From Pteria penguin (Eukaryota > Mollusca > Bivalvia > Pterioida > Pteriidae): 64,000 bases of DNA. The stretch is taken from contig CM068583.1 of the NCBI GenBank assembly GCA_035048485.1, positions 28,207,841-28,271,840 of the forward strand. The letters run 5' to 3'. Under the pieces are notes generated by a model. That model saw nothing but the letters and a program-made list of their open reading frames with translations. It was not told where the DNA came from and searched no databases. The translations under genes and the position numbers were made by a program. Below are positions 22,701 to 32,883 of this stretch, in pieces; the first letter of the stretch is position 1; each line of letters starts with the position of its first letter.

Positions 22701-25471
22701 AATTTATAAAGTTTTCTAGCTTTTACGATACCAAAGCGAAACGATTAAGCATACAATAAAAAGGGAAATAATTGTATTTGTATAATAATGGACACAAACG
22801 TATTGACCATATTAGATAATAAAATAAAACAAATCCATTGAAGCTATTGATAATACCTACCCCTCTTGCCTAATTTTTTATATGTGTTAATTCGAGCAAA
22901 AGTTTTCTAAAATGGGATCCTTATCGATATTACATTTTACACATATCTAATCGTAACTTTAATTGTCATTGCAACCCATATTCCCTCAGAATCCAGCAAA
23001 CACAAAAATGTCTGACACTACCATCAGAAGACGGTACAGTAAATTACTAAAAGGCTCCTTAAGCTAACTACTGTGTACAAAATATAAAATTGTTAACTCA
23101 GTTCTATTTTTGATATGACATGTGCGTAATTATTCCGTTCTAGATAATTAAGTTAAAAATTAAAATAGTTCCAAATTTGGCACTCTATTGCTGGTTTTGA
23201 TGATAAAGATATTTCTTTTGGAGATGTTTCAATTAAAAGGAAGTATTGTAGAAAAAATGACCAAATGTAAGAATGTCTGGTCACTTAAGAGTACTGAATT
23301 AGATTAAAGTTATCAAAACAAGGGAATTCCCAAGGCTAAAAACAGTTTTCATTAATTTAGGATTTGTGCTTTGAGCCTAAATAGTAAAAAAGTCGATGTG
23401 CCATCACTTGACGAAAATCTAATGAGCGCATCAATTATCAAATGAACTTGAACAGTTCTACATCTTTGCCCGCGTGAGGTCTTCCTCAAGTTAATTTTCA
23501 ATAAATTAGGACCTATTAAAATGTTTTAAATACTATCTATATTCATTCATTTGATGCATTCCTTCCTTACACATTGTACTGAGGAACTACAAAAATAGAT
23601 ATGAATAAGTATTATTAATATTCAAAAGATTTGTTGAAATATGAAGGATATACTTTAAAGGGAGGAACACCAGCCAAACAGTAGATCAATAATTCAGCTG
23701 GTGGATTCAAAGTCTACGGGAGTATTCATGAACTTCATACTTAATTGTACTACAGCATTAAATTGACATGTTAGTGGGTAAGCGTTTAAAAAACGGGATA
23801 TTCGCTGTATATTCGCTGCGAAATTAATATGACGATTACTTATCTAATTCTAATTGAGAACGTGAAAATTCGTGGACAAGAGTTATTGCATTCAGATAGT
23901 AGCGATAAAACTAATATTAATGTCGGCCGTTGAAGCTATTGACATGTAGATATAGAAATATATAAAATGAATAACACTTTATATAATGCCTTATATTTAT
24001 GTAACACTTACTGTGCATTGATTTCTCTCCAGGTCTTGCCCATTCCTGTTGCCACGGTCCAACTCTGGTTACAATAGGAACGTATTTTACAAAACGGAAA
24101 GGGCTGGCAACTCTTTTAGCCAGCGTAGGTGGAAGCATCGGGGCGCTGTCATTCCCTCCACTTGTAACAATTCTGATGGATATATACGGATTACAGGGTG
24201 TGCTCCTTATTCTATCAGGAATTATCTTGCATTTTACTGTCGCTGGAGCTCTTTTCCGACCAACTTCCTTCTATCAACAACAAGGCGAAAGAGATGCAAG
24301 AAAACGCATTGTCGAAACGATGGATAATACGAATAAAGAACTCAGTATGTTCATTAAACCAGACGATCAAAGTATTAAGGATACACAATTGGCATGGTCG
24401 TATGACAGAATACATCTCCCTCCAGTAGAGAGAATGAGGGCATATTCTGATAGTTCGAAATTTGTTACTAAATCAAAAAAGATTAACACTACATCTTTAG
24501 TATCTCTTCACAAAATCGTTGACACAATATCCGAAATAAAAGGGTCGGTAACAATGGGTAGCACGGTGGATATTATCGGATCGGTTTGTGGTATCCCTGG
24601 AGATACAATTGACATATTCGGAAATAAAGTGGAAAAGAAATCCAAAGGGCCTAGTGAAACTTTATCTTCAAAACTGAAGATCATTATAAGTATAATTTTC
24701 ACTAAAGATGTCTTAGGTAACAGACTTTTCCAAATGTTTATAATGGTCGTCTGCTTCGCAATAATTGGTGTGGAGCAACTTGCAACGTTTCTGCCTGCGC
24801 ATGCAGAGGACATAGGAATTTCGAAGAAGGACATAGCAATCATGTTAACAATTATGGGATGTGTGGATCTTTTATCAAAGTTTACCTTAGCATTTATTTC
24901 TGATCTTAATTTCATCAAGCGCCATCACCTTGTCGCTGTGAGTTGTTTAATTACTGGGACTGTCGTCAATTGCATCCATTACTTCGGTAATTTCCATACA
25001 ATGTTGATACTTGCTGTAACGTATGGATTGTTTGGCCAATGGTACACAGGACTCTTTCCGGTTATTTTAGCCGATTTTGTGGGTGTGTCAAATATGTCTT
25101 CAGCCATAGGGTTTGTGGTACTAACTCAGCAAATTATGCTGTCCATAACAAGTCCACTAATAGGTATGTCTAAATTTGTCATCGTCACAAACGAAATATA
25201 CATTCTATATCTTCTATTACATAGAATGGGCATGAAGCACCTAAAGAATTAGAATTACAGAAAAGTTCTTCATTCATTGTGCTCATTAAAATATATGCAT
25301 TTACCTTTCATTTTTTCAGGTCTCATAAGGGATTCTACCGGGTCTTTTGAATTGGCATTTCATTTAATGGGAATATGTTTCATCATCGCTGGAGCCATAT
25401 TGTTTTTGGAACCAATATTCCGTAAACTCGAAGACAAACGAATTAGGTCTAAAGATATAATACATCTATGA
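18039..25471 (+). CDS. Gene B: monocarboxylate transporter-like protein (SLC16 family), complete
   Basis: Five coding exons: 18039-18168, 18700-18843, 19901-20047, 24033-25163 and 25320-25471. All introns are GT-AG and phase 1, giving a predicted protein of about 567 aa. Architecture matches gene A exon for exon: DKGWAW at the helix 1 entry, SRRTYSILYKEF, TRCCSTRVYVMLGG, YFTKRKG in helix 5, a central loop of about 150 aa, helix 8 ending AFISD, and a terminal RDSTGSFELAF segment. It is a plasma-membrane transporter by family; the substrate is unknown. Identity to gene A is high in the helices and low in the N-terminal tail and central loop, so the pair is an older tandem duplicate, not a very recent copy. 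No disabling change is seen. Confidence 0.92.
18169..18699. other. Gene B intron 1
   Basis: 531-bp GT-AG intron, AT-rich. Nothing else seen. Confidence 0.75.
18700..18843 (+). CDS. Gene B exon 2
   Basis: 144 bp, acceptor TTCAAAG, donor GTAAGT. It encodes GAFLENILLFGSRRTYS and the KEFMSSYNASATE loop, then the start of helix 2. Length and phase match the paralogues. Confidence 0.92.
19040..19115 (-). repeat. Dispersed repeat fragment (GGGCACCTG family), reverse
   Basis: The minus strand reads a GGGCCGCTTACTCC-type block followed by GGGCACCTGGTCTCACCTC, matching the copies at 1-60 and 16905-16965. Confidence 0.5.
19668..19778 (+). repeat. (CT)n microsatellite and T/G tract
   Basis: About 17 CT/TC dinucleotides, then a run of T and G homopolymers with a G-rich block. 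Low complexity only. Confidence 0.9.
19901..20047 (+). CDS. Gene B exon 3
   Basis: 147 bp, acceptor TTGTTTCAG, donor GTATGT. It encodes SLLILSIGTRCCSTRV, YVMLGGILG and the hydrophobic segment ending SQGIFFG. Colinear with gene A exon 3. Confidence 0.92.
20380..22300. repeat. Diverged copies of an old interspersed repeat, mixed orientation
   Basis: Blocks around ATGTCTCTTCAGTG recur at about 20420 and 21540 (forward), at 21136-21160 reversed (CATCACTGAAGAGACATA), and in weaker form at about 22130. A companion block (AACAGTTCTCAGGACAGAG type) recurs at about 20790, 21640 and 22220. A third (CCACCAGCAG...) recurs at about 20630 and 21795. Order and spacing vary, so this looks like an eroded nest of one element, not a simple tandem repeat. 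Family unknown. Confidence 0.5.
22458..22600 (-). mobile_element. Degraded tRNA-derived SINE
   Basis: The reverse complement reads ...TTAGTGTAGTGGCTTGGCTT, a degenerate B-box region, ...GTTTCCATGTCGTGATGCG and a tail ACGTAAAACACAAATCAATC. This follows the order of the intact SINE at 11095-11264 with heavy divergence, so it is an old copy of that family. Confidence 0.65.
24033..25163 (+). CDS. Gene B exon 4
   Basis: 1131 bp, acceptor TTTCTCTCCAG, donor GTATGT. It encodes GLAHSCCHGPTLVTIGTYFTKRKG-type helices 4-6, the central hydrophilic loop, and helices 7-11. The loop keeps SLVSLHKIV and MGSTVDIIGS, which align with the gene A island, while the flanking loop differs. Helix 8 carries FISD as in gene A. 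Confidence 0.93.
25320..25471 (+). CDS. Gene B exon 5
   Basis: 152 bp, acceptor TTTTTTCAG, stop TGA at 25469-25471. It encodes GLIRDSTGSFELAFHLMG, the last helix, and a tail ending RSKDIIHL. Same length and phase as gene A exon 5. Confidence 0.93.
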
Positions 25472-25552
25472 TATAGTTTATCAAGTACCCCTAGAGAATT
25501 AAGTAAATTAAAGAAAATCTCAATTGTTCTCGTTTATTTCTGAAAAGTTAAT

Positions 25553-25558
25553 AATAAA
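25553..25558 (+). promoter_or_regulatory. Candidate polyadenylation signal of gene B
   Basis: AATAAA about 80 nt downstream of the stop codon, at a position comparable with gene A. Confidence 0.5.
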
Positions 25559-26008
25559 ATATTATCATTAGGAACATCCCAAATGTTCCATTATTTCTTT
25601 TTTAAAGGAATATGTGGATAAATTCAAAGACACGTTGCAATTAATGCTTTCTGACATGATAAAATCTATATAAATCCCATATAAGGAGAAAACGAGCTAT
25701 GCAATAGTAAGATGGACATAGTTTAAATGAAAGGCGCCTGATTCGGATGTATCAGAGAACTCGTCTTGGACATGCCGAGCACAGAAAAATAAGCACATAC
25801 AAAAACATCACAAAAATAATCCATGGATGGTAATGCAGTTGTGGTACCAACAAAGGACGCTCAGTAGATGTGACTCAATTGGCGTTACCTGGCCCATATA
25901 TGCATAATAGTTAAAGGACAAAAGTGGATAGTCGCCATTGACATGCAAGAGCCAAAGTTTCATCTTAAAAGCAATGTGCAATGTTTTATGTAACATCAAA
26001 CATAAATC

Positions 26009-26118
<110 letters not shown>

Positions 26119-27401
26119 AAATAAAGAAAAAGAAGCCACGAAAATAATACATGTATGTATATGTCGTCACAGTACACCATTTCTAGATTAACGTATTCAA
26201 ATTGTATTTTCTTTGGTATTAATATGGTTAAAATATTGATATGTTGTTATGTAATTATTAGCACAAAATAAATTAATAACATTGTGAGGCTAGTGTGTGA
26301 AAACATTTTGTTTATATTTAACCATTTTATACCCATGACAAATTCTATAATCTACTTGATGAAAGAGCTATATCAAGTGATACTACGAAGTAAAACTCCT
26401 CCGAAGATGGCAAACAGAGGAAAATGCCAAATACATTTGACGATCATTTTTTATGCTGGAATCGTTTCTCGTCATAATTTCATCACTAAACGTCGCCGTA
26501 TCATTGAGATCGGACAAACCTCTCCCTGTCGCTCATTAATCTGTCGCTTTGGGAGGTATGAAGAATGCCCACAGTAATGTCATTTTCTGGATAAGTTAAA
26601 TATGGCACTTTTTATGTTGGTAATTAAGATAAATAAAGTTAGAGGCATACTTTCATCGCACTATGCATCGTTTTATTCTGTGGGACATAAAAGCAACCAG
26701 AACAGCATTTAATGCTCATCTTCCAACGCGCAAAATAGGGAAATGGGAAAACGTATATATTTTCAACATAACAGTATTAAGGCACAAGAACCTTATGAAA
26801 CTCGGAATGGGAATTTTTTTTTTATGTCGGAAAAGAAATCAACTCTTTACAAGGTACCGTTGACACTGTAAAAGTCCTCTTGGACCAAACATAAAAATGT
26901 ATTGCATAATTTATCTACTTGAGCACTATCACAAAGAAACTACTTATTTAGTACACAACTGTCGGGTTCTGTAGATACTAATATATAAATCCTTATTAAT
27001 TTCGTGTAGTAGATACGCATTTTGACAAAAATTACAAAATTAAATAATATTTATTAATTGGAAAGTCCAAAATGTTAACAGAATTGAAGTTCAAACTTTA
27101 GAGCACTGATTTCTGTGGATACATAGCAATGTTTTATTTAGAATTGCTCATCCCTTTTGTTATTTGTTTTCATTTCTAATATTCTAGTATCAAATAGAGA
27201 GGATTTGTATTTGATGTGTAAGAAAAATTATACTCGTGTTTTCTAGAAACATTTTTCTATTGAATAAAATAAATCAATAATACTAAAATAACAACAACAA
27301 TAATATTATTATTACAATTAGAGCGATGCATTTATATAAGTACTTAGCTACTTGTTTTAAGATCTCTTATGTTATATTATATCTTTTTGTATATCATGAC
27401 G

Positions 27402-27444
<43 letters not shown>

Positions 27445-27448
27445 CGAC

Positions 27449-27507
<59 letters not shown>
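27402..27507 (+). repeat. Compound (CAA)n-(TAA)n microsatellite
   Basis: About 15 CAA triplets followed by about 19 AAT/TAA triplets, with a single CGA step at the junction. Confidence 0.97.
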
Positions 27508-27509
<2 letters not shown>

Positions 27510-27610
27510 GAGGGACCTGAGCAAGTCTATATTTCATTTGAAAGCAGTTATCTGTGATTTTTGTTTTATCTTTCATGATAAAACTATTGCAAATATATAA
27601 TAACGGCATC

Positions 27611-27643
<33 letters not shown>

Positions 27644-27990
27644 ATAAACTGCACAGACACTTCGACTGATGCAACGGTCCACCCAAAGCAGCGGGAGAAT
27701 TCTTAGATTCGAAGTCTACATTGTCACGAGACCTTGGCTTTTATTACTAATCCCAAAGGCAGAATATCGACTGGTATTCACGTTTGAACATCTTGGCACG
27801 TGTCAAGCACGCCACCGACTGACCCTGACTCGTCACCTGAACCATTATCCTTTAAAAGTTATACTTACTGAATTGTTTGATACGTAGCATAATATCTATG
27901 CGAGTCAATGTCCCAGAAAAAAAGAAACAACGACATTTTACTTCACCATTACTCTTGTTTTTATCTTATTAATTAGTTTATTCATTTATT

Positions 27991-28106
27991 AGGTTTCACA
28001 AGTTTCACTTGTGAAACCTTTTATTATTCTACCGTCCTTTCTTATTATTATTATTAGGTTTCACAAGTTTCACTTGTGAAACCTTTTATTATTCTACCGT
28101 CCTTTC

Positions 28107-28145
<39 letters not shown>

Positions 28146-30615
28146 CTCTTCCGCCGTTTTATGTCGGCAGCCTTTTCTCGCTTGCTGTTAAAGATAGAGC
28201 TATTCTGTTTGCAGCATTCGAATTTCCATATTTTTCTTCAGAGGCGTTTTGTTCATTTTTTTGAATTAGCGCTTCGTAAGGGCGCAGCGGCGCCTAAAAG
28301 GTCAAATATTTGGGTATCTATAGCTTCCTTATTTATCGGTCGATTTTGATGAAATTTTCACTAAACGTTGTCTCGTGCTCACGCGCAATAATAAAGACAT
28401 TTACCTGTTTCATACCTGATAAGACTATTTAGCTAGCCTGAGACGAAAAATGCGTATTTTGCGACCGTGTTAATTTATCGTCCGATCTTTATCAAATTTG
28501 GAGGGTGAGTTTAGATTGCTAATGAATAGTGGCATGCAAAATTTGAGCGAAATCTGACTATTCTAATACCATTTTTAAGCGAAAATTTAAATTTTTTTTA
28601 AAAATCTGGTGATTAAAGTAATTTCGTTGTCACTCGCTTATTTTACATCGGATTGCTACCAAAATAAATCCTATGCGTGAGAAGGGTTCACTCTTTTAAA
28701 TTTAATTTTCATAAACTTCCTATGATTTTTCGTTTTCCCTAGGTTATCGGGGAAAGCTATCGAGAGCCACCCTCAGAAAGCGAGAAATACGCGCCGTATT
28801 TAGCGAACTTTTCACTTTCAATTTCTAAAAAGCTGCTTTACTTTGAAATTTCATCTTTCGGCTATTAATTCTCACAGACACATACTCCCGTTTAATGAAA
28901 AATTTTTTCGAAATATACGGCTTTTCAAGAGAATTACGTAAGATTTAATATTTTTCGATTTTCGCGTATGTAGCTTTTATTTTTAATGGTAGATCTCTCA
29001 AATTTTCACTGTTATGTTCTCTAGGTTCATATCTTTAGAACTTTTATCGGCCGATATTATCTATCTCTTTTAGTTTGACCTCTATTTCAATTTAAAGTTT
29101 TTTAAAAATTACGTAATGTTCAAAACTGTCTTATTTTTAGTTTTACAGTTTCCAAAACATTACGAAACGATTTTGCGTAACGATTTTACTATGAAACATG
29201 TTTCTCAGTATTTGAAAGTGAGCAATTTAAAGGTTTTTTTTAAAAAAATATCTTGCTTGCGTAACTTTTAATGTATTGTTTTATTCCTCGTATGAACAAA
29301 GTATAAAAACAAGAGTTTGAGAAAGCATTTTGAATTCGATTTCTTAAACAAATATCAAATTTTGGGCACTCTACCGATGAACAACGCAATAAACACACTT
29401 CAGAAGCGCTGTGAATTTGCCTTGCTTAATACCTTGCACGGCACCGCTGTTATACAGGACTTCTTCCATGGACAAGGCGCAGTAACTCGCGATTAATTCA
29501 ATCGCGATTTAATGTGCTTTATATAAAATAGAGTTTGAGAAAGTATTATGAAATCGAATTCTTAAACAAAAAAAAAAAAACAAAAACAAAAATAGACAAA
29601 CAAAAAGAAACAAAAAAAAAAAAAAAAAAAAAACCAATGATTGCATTCTACGAGCTACTGCTGAACAAGGCTATAAAGAAATCTTCTCCGAGCGTCGGCA
29701 TTACACATTAGAGAAGCGCGGTGAATTTGCCTTGCTTAATACCTCGCACAACGCCGCTGTTATACAGGACTTCAAACGTGTGTGAATTAATCGCGAGTTA
29801 CAGTGCTTTACCTGTGGAATACGAGACATTGTCAAGTCTTTGTTTTGTATATTGGGGAAAGCGGCATTACTAAAGGCCATCGCGAGGAGAATTGTTTATT
29901 GCAGCAGAGTGGCGATTCAAGGTCAAACATCTGTACACGCGAAATACCTTGCGTAAGTTAACAAATAAACAACATAAAGCGGGGTGTAAGGACTGGAGAT
30001 CTAGGTTACACGTGCAGATTGTACTAAGTGTGACTGTCCTACATGTTTCTTGTTTCAAATATATGGTCAAGCCGCTGTTATACAGGACTTCAAACGTGTG
30101 TGAATTAATCGCGAGTTACAGTGCTTACCTGTGGAATACGAGACATTGTCAAGTCTTTGTTTTGTATATTGCGGAAAGCGGCATTATTAACGGCCATCGC
30201 GAGGAGAATTGTTTTATTCCAGCAGAGTGGCGATTCAAGGTCAAACATCTGTACACGCGAAATACCTTGCGTAAGTTAATAAATAAACAACATAAAGCGG
30301 GGAGTAAGGACTGGAGATCTAGGTTACACGTGCAGATTGTACTAAGTGTGACTGTCCTACATGTTTCTTGTTTCAAATATATGGTCAAGAGTAGTCGATA
30401 TTGTGCGATGTAGGCTTCAGTACAATGTATATAATGTAAGTCGCTGTTACTTACAATTTCTGCAAGTAGATTGCGCAATGTGGATACCATCACTAAAGAT
30501 CAGATATCTGGATCGTGAAAAAGAATTGTGTATTAGAGTAGGAGATCCCAGCTTCGTTGCTTCGACTTTAACTTGTGAAACCTACTCGTTGCTTTAGCAA
30601 CGAGCTCGTTTCTAG
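27991..30615 (+). mobile_element. Array unit 1
   Basis: First unit. Two palindromic headers (27991 and 28056) precede a (TTA)13-type run and the body (28143-30615). The body has a 5' part, an A-rich tract at about 29567-29633 and two tandem copies of the 3' module (junction near 30070). Subfamily 1 by diagnostic differences (for example GCGTAACGATTTT, ATTCCTCGTATGAAC). The left flank before 27991 is unrelated AT-rich DNA. Confidence 0.85.
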
Positions 30616-30736
30616 TTATTATTATTATTAGGTTTCACAAGTTTCACTTGTGAAACCTTTTATTATTCTACCGTCCTTTCTTATTAGGTTTCACAAGTTT
30701 CACTTGTGAAACCTTTTATTATTCTACTGTCCTTTC

Positions 30737-30769
<33 letters not shown>

Positions 30770-32883
30770 TTCTTCCGCCGTTTTATGTCGGCAGCCTTTT
30801 CTCGCTTACTATTCAAGATAGAGCTATTCTGTTTGCAGCATTCAAATTTCCATATTTTTCTTCAGAGGCGTTTCGTTCATTTTTTTGAATTAGCGCTTTA
30901 TAAGGGCGCAAGGGCGCCTAAAAGGTCAAATATTTGGGTATCTATAGCTTCGTTATTTATCGGCTGATTTTGATGAAATTTTCACTAAACGTTGTCTCGT
31001 GCTCACGCGCAATAATAAAGACATTTACCTGTTTCATACCTGATAAGACTATTTAGCTAGCCTGAGACGAAAAATGCGTATTTTGCGACCGTGTTTATTT
31101 ATCGTCCGATCTTGTTCAAATTTAGAGGGTAAGTTTAGAATGCAAAATAATGGTGGCATACAAAATTTGAGCGAAATCGAACTATTCTAATACCATTTTT
31201 AAGTGAAAATTTAAAAATTTAAAAAAATTTGGTGATTAAAGTAATTTCGTTGTCACTCGCTTATTTTACATCGGATTGCCACCAAAATAAATCCTATGCG
31301 TGAGAAGGGTTCACTCTTTTAGATTTAATTTTCATACACTTCCTATGATTTTCCGTTTTCCCTAGGTTATCGGGGAAAGCTATCGAGAGCCACCCTCGGA
31401 AAGCGAGAAATACGCGCCGCAGTTTGCAAATTTTTCACTTTCAATTTCTAAAAAGCTGCTTTATTTTGAAATTTCATCTTTCGGCTTTCAGTTTTCACAG
31501 ACACATACTCCCGTTTAATGAAAAAAAAATTCGAAATATACGGCTTTTTAAGAAAATTACGTAACAATAATTTTTTTTCAATTTTCGCGTATGTAGCTTT
31601 TATTTTTAATGGTAGATCTCTCAAATTTTCACTGTTATGTTCTCTAGGTTCATATCTTTAGAACTTTTATCGGCCGATATTATCTATCTCTTTTAGTTTG
31701 GCCGCTATTTCAATTTAAAGTTTTTTAAAAATTACGTAATGTTCAAAACTGTCTTATTTTTAGTCTTACAGTTCCTAAAACATTACGAAACGATTTTCCG
31801 TAACGATTTTACTATGAAACATGTTTCTCAGTATTTGAAAGTGAGCAATTTAAAGATTTTTTAAAGAAAATATCTTACTTGCGTAACTTTCAAGTATTTT
31901 TTATTCGTCGTATGAACAAATTATAAAAACAAGAGTTTGAGAAAGCATTTTGATTTCGATTTCTTAAACAAAAATCTAATTTTGGGCACTCTACTGATGA
32001 ACAACGCAATAAACATATCTTCAGAAGCGCGGTGAATTTGCCTTGCTTAATACTTTGCACAGCACCGCTGTTATATAGGACTTCTTCCATGGACAAGGCG
32101 CAGTAACTCGCGATTAATTCATTCGCGATTTAATGTGCTTTCTATAAAATAGAGTTTGAGAAAGTATTATGCATTCGAATTCTTAAACAAATAAAAAAAC
32201 AAAAACAAAAAACAAAAAAACAATATTTACATTCTACGAGCTACTGCTGAACAAGGCTATAAAGAAATCTTCTCCGAGCGTCGGCATTACACATTAGAGA
32301 AGCGCGGTGAATTTGCCTTGCTTAATACCTCGCACAGCGCCGCTGTTATACAGGACTTCAAACGTGTGTGAATTAATCGCGAGTTACACTGCTTTACCTG
32401 TGGAATACGAGACATTGTCAAGTCTTTGTTTTGTGTATTGCGGAAAGCGGCATTACTAAAGGCCATCGCGAGGAGAATTGTTTATTCCAGCAGAGAGGCG
32501 ATTCAAGGACAAACATCTGTACACGCGAAATACCTTGCGTAAGTTAATAAATAAACAACATAAAGCGGGGAGTAAGGACTGAAGATCTAGGTTACACCTG
32601 CAGATTGTACTAAGTGCGATTGTCCTACATGTTTCTTGTTTCAAATATATGGTCAAGAGTAGTCGATATTGTGCGATGTATGCTTCAGTATAATGTGTAT
32701 AATGTAAGTCGCCGTTACCTACAATTTCTGCAAGTAGATTGCGCAATGTCGATACCATCACTAAAGATCAGATATCTGGATCGTGAAAAAGATTTGTGTA
32801 TTAGAGTAGGAGATCCCAGCTTCGCTGCTTCGACTTTAACTTGTGAAACCTACTCGTTGCTTTAGCAACGAGCTCGTTTCTAG
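30616..32883 (+). mobile_element. Array unit 2 (shortest)
   Basis: Two headers (30630, 30686), then the body from 30767. It has only one 3' module and a short A-rich tract (about 32188-32222). Subfamily 2 (GTAACAATAA, CCGTAACGATTTT, ATTCGTCGTATGAAC). Its single-module state shows that the module duplication is not essential to the unit. Confidence 0.85.

Larger units (their letters stand above)
20048..24032. other. Gene B intron 3
   Basis: A 3985-bp GT-AG intron, twice as long as its gene A counterpart. The extra length holds several diverged copies of one old repeat in mixed orientation (20380-22300) and a reverse SINE fragment (22458-22600). The remaining 1.4 kb is AT-rich without recognised features. 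Confidence 0.7.

Noticed and set aside
27404..27520. Asparagine/threonine repeat proteins
   Set aside because: Translation of a (CAA)n-(TAA)n microsatellite.
28161..28349. A 62-codon frame starting MSAAFSRLL repeated in most array units
   Set aside because: It is present because the units are near-identical copies. In units 8 and 10 a change (GGTCAAAT to GGTAAAAT) puts a stop inside the frame, no domain is recognised, and the frame is very short.
29892..30413. Frames in the 3' module on both strands (for example the KHLYTRNTLRKL frame)
   Set aside because: They run through the tandem module in parallel on both strands and vary in length with module number. No family resemblance and no consistent start context.
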